A stretch of 22,517 nt of DNA, from NCBI GenBank assembly GCA_964450915.1, contig CAYVFG010000013.1, positions 1 to 22,517 on the forward strand, given 5' to 3'. Of this stretch, positions 15,147-21,714 are shown in pieces (position 1 is the stretch's first letter; each line of letters starts with the position of its first letter). A program made the position numbers and the translations under genes. Below the pieces are notes generated by a model. It did not search any database and had not been told where the DNA came from. It saw only the letters and a list, made by a program, of their open reading frames with translations. Source of the DNA: HO2-45-11b sp964450915. Lineage in GTDB: Bacteria; Patescibacteriota; Andersenbacteria; UBA10190.

Positions 15147-15533
15147 ATGGAAAATACACCCTTCATATTACTCGTAGAAGATGATTCGTTTATTTCTGGC
15201 ATGTATCAGACGAAGCTGAAGAATGCCGGATATCAAGTGGAAGTTGTGGCAGATGGAGAGTTGGCGTGGGAGCGCATTCAAAAAGATCCTGTTCCGGACA
15301 TTCTGTTGCTGGATGTTATTCTCCCGAAAAAAGATGGATTCGAAATTTTGGAAGACCTGAGAAAAGAAGATCGTACAAAAAACCTCCCCGTGATCTTGCT
15401 TACCAATTTAGGTCAAAAGCCCGACGTAGAGCGAGGAATAAAGCTAGGCGCTGATGATTATATTATCAAGGCTCACTTTACTCCGTCTGAAGTAATGGAG
15501 CGCGTCGAAAAAGTTCTCCATGCGCGTCATTGA
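15147..15533 (+). CDS. Single-domain (CheY-like) response regulator
   Basis: A 128-aa receiver domain with no output domain. Acidic pocket residues E11, D12 and D13, phospho-acceptor D56 in LLLDVILP, switch Thr T86 and Lys K108 are all present. The residue after the lysine is alanine rather than the usual proline. Such stand-alone receivers act by binding a partner protein, as CheY or PilG/PilH do. Its place between the extension and retraction motors suggests control of pilus dynamics, which is inferred from context. An upstream in-frame TTG at 15129 was rejected because it precedes the promoter. The last 14 nt overlap pilT. No sensor kinase is in the window. Confidence 0.92.
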   Translation: MENTPFILLVEDDSFISGMYQTKLKNAGYQVEVVADGELAWERIQKDPVPDILLLDVILPKKDGFEILEDLRKEDRTKNLPVILLTNLGQKPDVERGIKLGADDYIIKAHFTPSEVMERVEKVLHARH

Positions 15534-16569
15534 CGATCTTCTTCGAGAGGCGCAGGAGTATGGCGCTTCGGATGTGCATATTAGCGTGGGGCGTCCGCCA
15601 TTTTTTCGCATAGACGGAAAATTATCTCCGGTAGGAGAAAAACCTATCGATCAAGAAGAAGGAAAGTCGATGATGGACCATCTTATGGGTTCGAATCCGA
15701 ATTTCCCAACTCAGCTCGCAAAGAATCGACAAGTTGATTTTTCATATGCGTTGCCCGACGGCGTGCGATTCCGCGTGAACATTTTTTATCATGTTGATCA
15801 ATTGGCTGCCGCGCTGCGTTTGATTCCATCGCGTATTCAAACAGTAGAGGAGTTGCATTTGCCGGGGCAGATACTGCAATTTGCCCAATTAAAACAAGGC
15901 TTCGTATTAGTTGTCGGCCCCGCGGGGCACGGCAAGTCCACAACGCTTGCATCAATCATCGATTATATTAACGAAAACAGGAGAGAGCACATTATCAGTA
16001 TCGAAGATCCGATCGAATATTTATTTTCAGACAAGCAGTCGATTATCGACCAGCGCGAAGTAGGAGGAGATGCAACATCGTTTGAGGAAGCAATCCGCGT
16101 AACGCTCAGGCAAGACCCCAATGTTATCCTGATTGGCGAGATTCGAGATCAAGAGTCGATGCAAACAGCTCTTACGGTTGCAGAAACGGGGCACTTGGTA
16201 TTTGCAACGTTGCATACGAATGATGCAGGGCAAACGGTGGAGCGCATTATTGATTCATTCCCTCCCGATCAGCAAGCGCAGGTTCGAAGTCAGTTGGCGA
16301 ATGCGCTATCCGGTGTTATTTCGCAGCGTTTATTGCCATGGACTACGGGAGGACGCATTCCGGCAGTTGAAATCATGATGGTTACTACCGCAATTCGTAA
16401 CGTTATTAGAGAGGGGAATATTCATCAAATCCCCGGCATTATTCAGACCAGTTCCGATGTGGGCATGCAGACGCTTGATGCAAGCCTGCAAGGGTTAGTG
16501 GATACGGGCGCGGTTCGCTTGGAAGATGCTCGCGCATACTTTTCGAATGCTAAACGAATGGCACGGTAG
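15520..16569 (+). CDS. pilT: Type IV pilus retraction ATPase PilT
   Basis: A 349-aa motor that depolymerises pili and drives twitching and DNA uptake. Walker A is GPAGHGKS (133-140); Walker B and the Asp-box region include LIGEIRD (204-210); the His box is TLHTN (230-234). The C-terminal AIRNVIREGN (291-300) matches the AIRNLIRE retraction motif that separates PilT from PilB. Length is normal. The start ATG lies inside the 3' end of the response regulator (14-nt overlap), so the two are probably made together. Confidence 0.97.
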   Translation: MRVIDDLLREAQEYGASDVHISVGRPPFFRIDGKLSPVGEKPIDQEEGKSMMDHLMGSNPNFPTQLAKNRQVDFSYALPDGVRFRVNIFYHVDQLAAALRLIPSRIQTVEELHLPGQILQFAQLKQGFVLVVGPAGHGKSTTLASIIDYINENRREHIISIEDPIEYLFSDKQSIIDQREVGGDATSFEEAIRVTLRQDPNVILIGEIRDQESMQTALTVAETGHLVFATLHTNDAGQTVERIIDSFPPDQQAQVRSQLANALSGVISQRLLPWTTGGRIPAVEIMMVTTAIRNVIREGNIHQIPGIIQTSSDVGMQTLDASLQGLVDTGAVRLEDARAYFSNAKRMAR

Positions 16570-16570
16570 G

Positions 16571-16579
16571 TGATATACT
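16571..16579 (+). promoter_or_regulatory. Extended -10 promoter of pilC
   Basis: TGATATACT, with TATACT at 16574-16579, then six bases and ATG 16586. It gives the platform gene a leaderless internal start directly after the pilT stop. Confidence 0.65.
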
Positions 16580-16585
16580 TTCTCT

Positions 16586-17794
16586 ATGGCAACGTTTTCA
16601 TATAAAGCTCGGCAAGCAAACGGAACACTGACAAAAGGAACGCTGCGCGCTGCCAATGAAGAGCGGGCCGGGAGCTTGCTGAGATCTCATGATTTAACGC
16701 CCGTATCTATTGAGGAAGTAAAAGAGGGGTCCGTATTCAATAGAGCGATTGGCAATTTTGGGGTGAACATGCGCGACCTTATTATGTTTTTCCGAGAAGG
16801 CGCATCAATGGTCAATGCGGGTGTGCCTATTTTGGAAACATTACAGGCGTTGCAAAAACAGGCTCGAAAACAATCATTTGCGTCTGTTATTCAAGAGATC
16901 ATTTATGACATTGAAGCCGGAGAATCGCTTTCCATCTCGATGAGCAAACAGCCTGCCGTATTCAACCAATTTGTCCTTGGTATTATTCGAACTGGGGAAG
17001 CGAGCGGAAAGCTCGAAGCTTCTCTTACAGCAATTGCGAATCAGCTGGAAGAAGAGTATGGATTTCAGCGAAGCGTTCGTGCCGCATTGATATATCCGGT
17101 ATTTGTTCTCGTGTTAGTTGTTATCTTGATTGTTGTGATGTTTACATTCGTGCTGCCGCAGCTGGTAACATTGTTTGATGATGCGCACGTGCAATTGCCT
17201 TTGGTGACGCGGATACTTATTACGATTACTCACTTCCTTACCTCGTATTGGATAATTTTGCTTACAGTTGCAATAGCGTTAGGATTCCTGCTTCGTTCTT
17301 GGCTCAGGACAACGGAGGGAAGGTATACGTTTAGCACTTGGATGTTGCAGATGCCGGTATTGAAAGAAATTATTCAAAAAGTGTATTTGGCGCGCATGAC
17401 GTCTATTCTTGCAACGTTGTTCGCAAGCGATGTTCCCATCATAGAAGCGCTCGGACTTGCTCGCGAATCGATTGGAAATCGCGTATATCAGCGAATTTTG
17501 GACGACACGATTCAAGCAGTAAAAAGCGGATCTGCTATTTCGTATGTGTGGGAGCATGAACCGCATATTCCTGCCATGCTGACTACTATGGTTAACGTTG
17601 GTGAGAGAAGCGGACGAGTTTCTGACTCATTTGCACAAGCGAACAAGTTTTTCGCGCGCGATGTTGCAGAAGTGCTCGAGAGTGTGACAATTTTGCTGGA
17701 ACCAATTTTGATTGTGGTACTCGGAATCGGCGTAGGAGTAGTGGTGGGGTCGGTATTGTTGCCGATTTATAATCTCGTTCTCGTGATTTCATGA
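16586..17794 (+). CDS. pilC: Type IV pilus platform protein PilC (GspF family)
   Basis: A 402-aa inner-membrane protein on which the PilB and PilT motors act. It has two GspF repeats, each with the family signature: TGEASGKLEASL near residue 140 and VGERSGRVSDSF near residue 340. Three hydrophobic segments lie at about 170-195, 215-240 and 375-400. The N-terminus (TFSYKARQANG) is typical. Its own leaderless promoter lies directly upstream. The stop is inside an inverted repeat (TCATGA at 17789-17794 and 17800-17805) next to the pilin promoter. Confidence 0.95.
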   Translation: MATFSYKARQANGTLTKGTLRAANEERAGSLLRSHDLTPVSIEEVKEGSVFNRAIGNFGVNMRDLIMFFREGASMVNAGVPILETLQALQKQARKQSFASVIQEIIYDIEAGESLSISMSKQPAVFNQFVLGIIRTGEASGKLEASLTAIANQLEEEYGFQRSVRAALIYPVFVLVLVVILIVVMFTFVLPQLVTLFDDAHVQLPLVTRILITITHFLTSYWIILLTVAIALGFLLRSWLRTTEGRYTFSTWMLQMPVLKEIIQKVYLARMTSILATLFASDVPIIEALGLARESIGNRVYQRILDDTIQAVKSGSAISYVWEHEPHIPAMLTTMVNVGERSGRVSDSFAQANKFFARDVAEVLESVTILLEPILIVVLGIGVGVVVGSVLLPIYNLVLVIS

Positions 17795-17802
17795 GAAATT
17801 CA

Positions 17803-17811
17803 TGATACACT
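17803..17811 (+). promoter_or_regulatory. Candidate promoter of the pilin genes
   Basis: TGATACACT: TGn extension plus TACACT at 17806-17811, giving +1 around 17818-17819. It overlaps the second arm of a TCATGA inverted repeat (17789-17794 and 17800-17805), which could be an operator or a weak hairpin. An ATG at 17819 opens a 10-codon ORF ending in ATGA overlap with the pilin. Confidence 0.5.
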
Positions 17812-17822
17812 TTTCAACATGG

Positions 17823-17984
17823 TTAACTCGAAGGGAGGTGAGTGTATATGAATAAAACAAATAAGAAAGGATTTACACTCATCGAATTATTGGTTGTTAT
17901 CGCAATCATCGGTATCCTTGCAGCTCTCGTATTAGTTGCTTTAGGCAACGCACGAGATAAGGCGCAAGACGCTCGCATCAAATC
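17823..17984 (+). repeat. 162-bp direct repeat, copy 1
   Basis: It covers the SD region and first 45 codons of pilin 1. It matches 18303-18464 at 161 of 162 positions; the only difference is T 17843 versus C 18323. Identity stops abruptly at both ends. Confidence 0.97.
17834..17841 (+). promoter_or_regulatory. Strong SD of pilin 1
   Basis: GGAGGTGA, an extended match to the 16S rRNA 3' tail, 6 nt before ATG 17848. It fixes the start and rules out the in-frame GTG at 17842. Confidence 0.9.
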
Positions 17985-18297
17985 GACGATCGGACAGCTC
18001 AGAACGTTATCTGAGGTGCTCTATGACAATAATAATTCTTCGTACTCAAGCGTTGGGACATGCTTTACGTCTGGTACTGGTACCGGTTGTGCCGGATCAG
18101 TTTTGACAAGCGTTACTTCGCTTAAGGCAGACCTGACTGCAGCCGGAGGAGCTCTAACTGCAAAAAGCAATGCTACAAACTATTGCATAGAATCTAGTTT
18201 GAAGAGTAGTACTTCTCAATATTTCTGCGCAGATGGCGCGGGGAATGCAAAAGTGAATACTGCTGCCAAGTGCACCGCAGTAACGAGTACGTGTTAA
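17848..18297 (+). CDS. Type IV pilin (major pilin candidate 1)
   Basis: A 149-aa prepilin. The leader MNKTNKKG is cut after G8, leaving F9 as the mature N-terminus; E13 is the conserved Glu5. The hydrophobic assembly helix runs to about residue 32. The globular part has six cysteines, likely paired in disulfides, and is rich in Ser, Thr and Gly. Structure and strong SD suggest a major subunit. The first 45 codons are nearly identical in DNA to pilin 2, while the rest has diverged strongly. Pilin 2 follows after 30 nt with no promoter in between. Confidence 0.95.
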   Translation: MNKTNKKGFTLIELLVVIAIIGILAALVLVALGNARDKAQDARIKSTIGQLRTLSEVLYDNNNSSYSSVGTCFTSGTGTGCAGSVLTSVTSLKADLTAAGGALTAKSNATNYCIESSLKSSTSQYFCADGAGNAKVNTAAKCTAVTSTC

Positions 18298-18302
18298 ATT
18301 AA

Positions 18303-18464
18303 TTAACTCGAAGGGAGGTGAGCGTATATGAATAAAACAAATAAGAAAGGATTTACACTCATCGAATTATTGGTTGTTATCGCAATCATCGGTATCCTTG
18401 CAGCTCTCGTATTAGTTGCTTTAGGCAACGCACGAGATAAGGCGCAAGACGCTCGCATCAAATC
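18303..18464 (+). repeat. 162-bp direct repeat, copy 2
   Basis: The partner of 17823-17984, offset exactly 480 bp. It includes the second SD and the prepilin leader and helix codons of pilin 2. Confidence 0.97.
18314..18321 (+). promoter_or_regulatory. Strong SD of pilin 2
   Basis: GGAGGTGA, 6 nt before ATG 18328; duplicated with the pilin 5' region. Confidence 0.9.
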
Positions 18465-18789
18465 CGATATCGGTCAACTTCGAACGTTGGCAGAAGTTGT
18501 GTATGATAACAACGGATCCAAATACACGACAGTCGGAGACTGTTTCAATTCAGATGCAGGCGCAATAGCAGCTAATTGTTTCGGATCGGAAGCGAGCGTA
18601 TTGTCTCTTCGAGCCGATGCTGCAAGCGCTGGCGGATCAGTAACATCTGCTTCGAGCGATACGGCATATTGCGTAGAGTCTGTGCTAAAGAGCAATACTA
18701 CAAGCTCGTTCTGTTCCGATGGAACAGGCGTTGCGAAAGTGAACACAACAGTAGGTGTTTGCTCTAGTACAAATATTAGCTGTAATTAA
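18328..18789 (+). CDS. Type IV pilin (major pilin candidate 2)
   Basis: A 153-aa prepilin with the same leader, G8/F9 cleavage site and helix as pilin 1. After residue 45 the protein stays recognisably related (GQLRTLxEVxYDNN, then six cysteines in similar positions) but most synonymous sites differ. The two could be alternative or mixed filament subunits, or an expressed gene with a recombination partner. An intrinsic terminator 26 nt after the stop ends the pilin transcript. Confidence 0.95.
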   Translation: MNKTNKKGFTLIELLVVIAIIGILAALVLVALGNARDKAQDARIKSDIGQLRTLAEVVYDNNGSKYTTVGDCFNSDAGAIAANCFGSEASVLSLRADAASAGGSVTSASSDTAYCVESVLKSNTTSSFCSDGTGVAKVNTTVGVCSSTNISCN

Positions 18790-18814
18790 GTATAGCTAAT
18801 GTAAATTATGCATC

Positions 18815-18848
18815 TCGTCCCGTCCTCCAGCGGGGCGATTTGTTTTTT
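18815..18848 (+). terminator. Intrinsic terminator after the pilins
   Basis: An 8-bp stem (TCGTCCCG at 18815-18822 with CGGGGCGA at 18831-18838, one T-G pair), loop TCCTCCAG, then TTTGTTTTTT. It separates the pilins from the prepilin peptidase and should let pilin mRNA accumulate independently. Confidence 0.85.
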
Positions 18849-18864
18849 GATAAACAAAGTCGTT

Positions 18865-18873
18865 TGGCATACT
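18865..18873 (+). promoter_or_regulatory. Candidate promoter of prepilin peptidase and minor pilins
   Basis: TGGCATACT, an extended -10 one base off the TGGTATACT used elsewhere, directly after the terminator. The expected +1 is near 18880, between the in-frame ATGs at 18877 and 18883. Confidence 0.5.
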
Positions 18874-18876
18874 GTT

Positions 18877-19665
18877 ATGATTATGCTTATAGCGCTTGGC
18901 GGACTAGTGTCTTTTCTATTATTTTTACTTGGTTCGTGCATTGGCAGCTTTTTATTGGTGATTGCCGATCGGTATGCTTCGCGCGAGAATCCGTTCATTG
19001 GCAGGTCGAAATGCGATTATTGCAAGCGGCAGTTAGCTTGGTATGAATTGATCCCGTATATTTCATTTCTCATTCAACGCGGGCGATGCAGTTCATGCAA
19101 GCGGAAATTGTCAGCATACTATCCTCTATACGAGGCGCTTGCCGGGGTATTTGCGGCGATATTCCTGCAGCAGGCCGTATTGTCGGGGCAGGGGATAGTC
19201 TTGGCATTGGCTATGTTTTTGGTTGCGTGTGTGTTGCTTATTTTGATCCGCATCGATTTATTGCTCATGCTATTGCCAGACGGCTTTATATGGATACTAA
19301 TTGCCTTATCGTGCGGTATTGCAGGCATTACTCATGCGCCTTTTAGCGACATTGCATTCGGCTTGCTTGCCGGTGTCGGATTTTTGTATGCGCTATGGGC
19401 GGCAACCGGCGGGGCAGGGCTCGGGTTTGGGGATGTAAAGCTCATGATTCCGCTTGGAATACTGTTTGGATTTCGCGGAACGATTACGTTGTTGTTCGCA
19501 GCATTTTTTATCGGAGGGATTGTTGGAATACTTCTTTTGAGTGCAAAAAAGGCTGGCGCAAAAACTGCAATTCCGTTTGGACCGTTTTTAGCCATTGCCG
19601 CATTTGCCATTATGCTGATGCCCGATCTTCCGCATCGTTTTTTCCAGCTGCTTGGAGTAGAATAA
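18877..19665 (+). CDS. pilD: Prepilin peptidase / N-methyltransferase PilD
   Basis: A polytopic membrane aspartic protease, 262 aa from ATG 18877, that removes prepilin leaders after the glycine and methylates the new N-terminus. Four cysteines (C46, C49, C71, C74) form the zinc-binding cytoplasmic loop of the methylase part. The protease aspartates are D127 (in IRID) and D186 (in GFGD). Earlier in-frame codons back to 18808 lie inside the terminator, so the start is 18877 or, if the mRNA is leaderless, ATG 18883. Its substrates are the two pilins upstream and the minor pilins downstream. Confidence 0.94.
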   Translation: MIMLIALGGLVSFLLFLLGSCIGSFLLVIADRYASRENPFIGRSKCDYCKRQLAWYELIPYISFLIQRGRCSSCKRKLSAYYPLYEALAGVFAAIFLQQAVLSGQGIVLALAMFLVACVLLILIRIDLLLMLLPDGFIWILIALSCGIAGITHAPFSDIAFGLLAGVGFLYALWAATGGAGLGFGDVKLMIPLGILFGFRGTITLLFAAFFIGGIVGILLLSAKKAGAKTAIPFGPFLAIAAFAIMLMPDLPHRFFQLLGVE

Positions 19666-19669
19666 ACAC

Positions 19670-20212
19670 ATGGAATGCGCGCAGGAAAAAGGTTTTTCGC
19701 TCATAGAGTCTCTTATTGTCGTATCGATTATCGCAATCATGTCGGCGTTGTCCCTGCAGGCCTTGCCTGTTGCTCGAAGCCATCAACAATTAGTGGCAGA
19801 TACAGAACAAATTCGGGCGTTGCTTCTTGATGCAAAAGAGCGCGCGCTGAATCAGGTTAGGCCATCTGATTGCTTGAAAAATCCAAGCAATCCTTCAGAT
19901 GTCGGCCGTGCGCCATGCTCAGATGTCGGCATTGCGTTTATCGGCAACCAAGTGATTGAGTTTGCGGATACGGTTTCAAATAATCAATATGAAGCAGCCG
20001 ATTATAAGATCGCGACGTTTGATTTAGTTTCTGCACCGGGAACAGGCTCTGTTGCATCTCTCGTTTTTAAATCTGTCCCGCCCTCTACGACGCTATATGC
20101 AAACGGAAGCGTTCTTGATCCGTCCGCAACGGCAATAATTATATTGAACGGGTATGGTTCTCTTTCCCGAACATTGCTCGTGCACTCCTATGGTACGATT
20201 GATGTGCAATGA
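19670..20212 (+). CDS. Minor pilin, FimT/GspH-like
   Basis: A 180-aa prepilin-like protein. Cleavage is predicted after G8 (KG/FSLIES), with Glu at mature position 5 (E13), followed by a hydrophobic helix to about residue 30. The globular part is larger than in the major pilins and is probably beta-rich. It is first in a run of four minor pilins, 4 nt after pilD. Its position suggests the GspH/FimT role at the filament tip; family assignment is by order and layout. Confidence 0.85.
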   Translation: MECAQEKGFSLIESLIVVSIIAIMSALSLQALPVARSHQQLVADTEQIRALLLDAKERALNQVRPSDCLKNPSNPSDVGRAPCSDVGIAFIGNQVIEFADTVSNNQYEAADYKIATFDLVSAPGTGSVASLVFKSVPPSTTLYANGSVLDPSATAIIILNGYGSLSRTLLVHSYGTIDVQ

Positions 20213-20748
20213 CTATGGATTCTAAAGGATTTACGCTCATAGAAGTATTAATAGGTTTGTTTATTGCTGTTATTGCATCTATTTCCGTGGCTCAAGTGAT
20301 TGCCAGCACGAACAAGGTGATTGACGCGGGCCGGAAAACATTTATCGCCACTAACTTGGCTCATGAAGGATTAGAGCTTACTCGCGAACTCCGCGATACG
20401 ACGTGGTTTGCTGATTCCGTACGATCAAACTGGGTGAGCAAGAGCGGATTATGCCCTGACGATAAAACGACGTATACATATACGATTGATCCGAACAAAG
20501 CTATGGATGCTGGCGTATATGCCGGCGATAGCAATAAAGAGCTGTACATTAATAGCTCGAATGGGTTATGGACTCCCGATAAAGGATCGGGACCGGATTC
20601 TGGGTATGCTCGCGTGATGACAGTTGATTGCACGCAATCAAAAGCTGATCCGGCATTTGTGACGGTAACATCTACAGTGAGCTGGAATGGCGCATATGGA
20701 GCAAAGAACGTGTCTCTTACGGAATTGTTATATAATTGGTTGCCATAG
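20209..20748 (+). CDS. Minor pilin, PilV/GspI-like
   Basis: A 179-aa prepilin-like protein with cleavage after G7 (KG/FTLIEV), Glu5 conserved (E12) and a hydrophobic helix. ATG 20209 overlaps the previous stop as ATGA; an in-frame ATG at 20215 is the alternative. The second position in the minor-pilin run and the FTLIEVLI sequence suit PilV/GspI. The globular domain contains two cysteines. Confidence 0.85.
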   Translation: MTMDSKGFTLIEVLIGLFIAVIASISVAQVIASTNKVIDAGRKTFIATNLAHEGLELTRELRDTTWFADSVRSNWVSKSGLCPDDKTTYTYTIDPNKAMDAGVYAGDSNKELYINSSNGLWTPDKGSGPDSGYARVMTVDCTQSKADPAFVTVTSTVSWNGAYGAKNVSLTELLYNWLP

Positions 20749-20750
20749 AT

Positions 20751-21341
20751 ATGAATACTGCACAATGCAAAAATAATGCCGGATTTACAATGATCGAACT
20801 TCTTGTTGCAATCGGGATATTCGGCATTTTGCTTATTATTGTTTCGGGAGTGTTTTCTCGATTTATGTTAATTGAACGGCACGGCATAGCTGAAGGGCAA
20901 TTGATATCCGACCTGCGCTCGGCAATGGAATCATTTACAAAAGAAGCGCGAACAGGCTATGGGTCTACGTATAATGTATCGTCGGATGGGAAAGAAGTGG
21001 TATTTCGAAATCAGGATGGCGATTGCGTTGCATATCGGATTGCTGCAGTTGGAACATCGGGCGTGTTCCAGCGCGCAAATCTTGGTCCGTCAATTTCTTC
21101 GTGCGATCCAGGAATATTTATTGGCAAGGATTCCAAGTTTTCTCCGCTTACTGGGTCTTCTACCGATATCAGCAATATTCATTTCAATGCTGTCATTCCT
21201 CAAGTCGCAGGGGGTAGAATGAATGAGCAGGGAGTTGTGACGGTAAGTATTACAGCAAGCTCTGCCGTAAGCGACGTTCAGCCTATAGAATTTGAGAATT
21301 CGATTACATCTCGCCAAATGGCACCGTATGTCCAAAACTAA
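20751..21341 (+). CDS. Minor pilin, PilW/GspJ-like
   Basis: A 196-aa prepilin-like protein with an 11-residue leader, cleavage after G11 (AG/FTMIEL), Glu5 = E16 and a helix to about residue 36. The start was set at ATG 20751, 2 nt after the preceding stop; an upstream in-frame TTG at 20736 lies inside the previous gene and is unlikely. Third in the run, consistent with PilW/GspJ. The next gene starts inside its 3' end. Confidence 0.85.
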   Translation: MNTAQCKNNAGFTMIELLVAIGIFGILLIIVSGVFSRFMLIERHGIAEGQLISDLRSAMESFTKEARTGYGSTYNVSSDGKEVVFRNQDGDCVAYRIAAVGTSGVFQRANLGPSISSCDPGIFIGKDSKFSPLTGSSTDISNIHFNAVIPQVAGGRMNEQGVVTVSITASSAVSDVQPIEFENSITSRQMAPYVQN

Positions 21342-21714
21342 TGCACAAAAAGGTTCGGTAGTTGTCTATATCGTCTTGATGATGTTTCTCATGATGACGT
21401 CCGCTGCTATTATTTTGTCTGGAGTTTTAAATCGGCATATCCGTTCCGCGCAGGATTATCTCTCCTCGGAACGGGCGTTTGCTGCTGCGAATACGGGCAT
21501 CGAGCAAATGCTTTATAATGTTGCAAAATCCGGGGGCAACGTCACGAGCGATGGAACAATCGATTACGGTTCTGAGCAGGCAACGTATAAAGGTTCTGGA
21601 AAGGGCGTCATTAGCGGAGGAAGCACTGTCCCATGCATGTCCGCATCCGGAACGTATCGAGACTTAGTTCGTAGAATCGCGCTGGGGGAGGGAGTGCCGG
21701 GGTGCACGCCATGA
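21328..21714 (+). CDS. Minor pilin lacking Glu5, PilX/GspK-like
   Basis: A 128-aa protein with a prepilin-like start (QKG/SVVVYIVLMM) in which mature position 5 is tyrosine, not glutamate. A hydrophobic helix runs to about residue 30. Lack of Glu5 is the mark of GspK-type tip pseudopilins, which have no subunit above them, and fourth place in the run matches. It is much shorter than GspK, nearer to PilX. Start ATG 21328 overlaps the previous gene by 14 nt; codons back to 21292 were judged too deep in that gene. The stop overlaps ligA as ATGA. Confidence 0.8.
   Translation: MSKTNAQKGSVVVYIVLMMFLMMTSAAIILSGVLNRHIRSAQDYLSSERAFAAANTGIEQMLYNVAKSGGNVTSDGTIDYGSEQATYKGSGKGVISGGSTVPCMSASGTYRDLVRRIALGEGVPGCTP

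Noticed and set aside
17823..18464. CRISPR-like or mobile-element repeat
   Set aside because: There are only two copies, 480 bp apart and each part of a pilin gene; no terminal inverted repeats, transposase or spacer structure.
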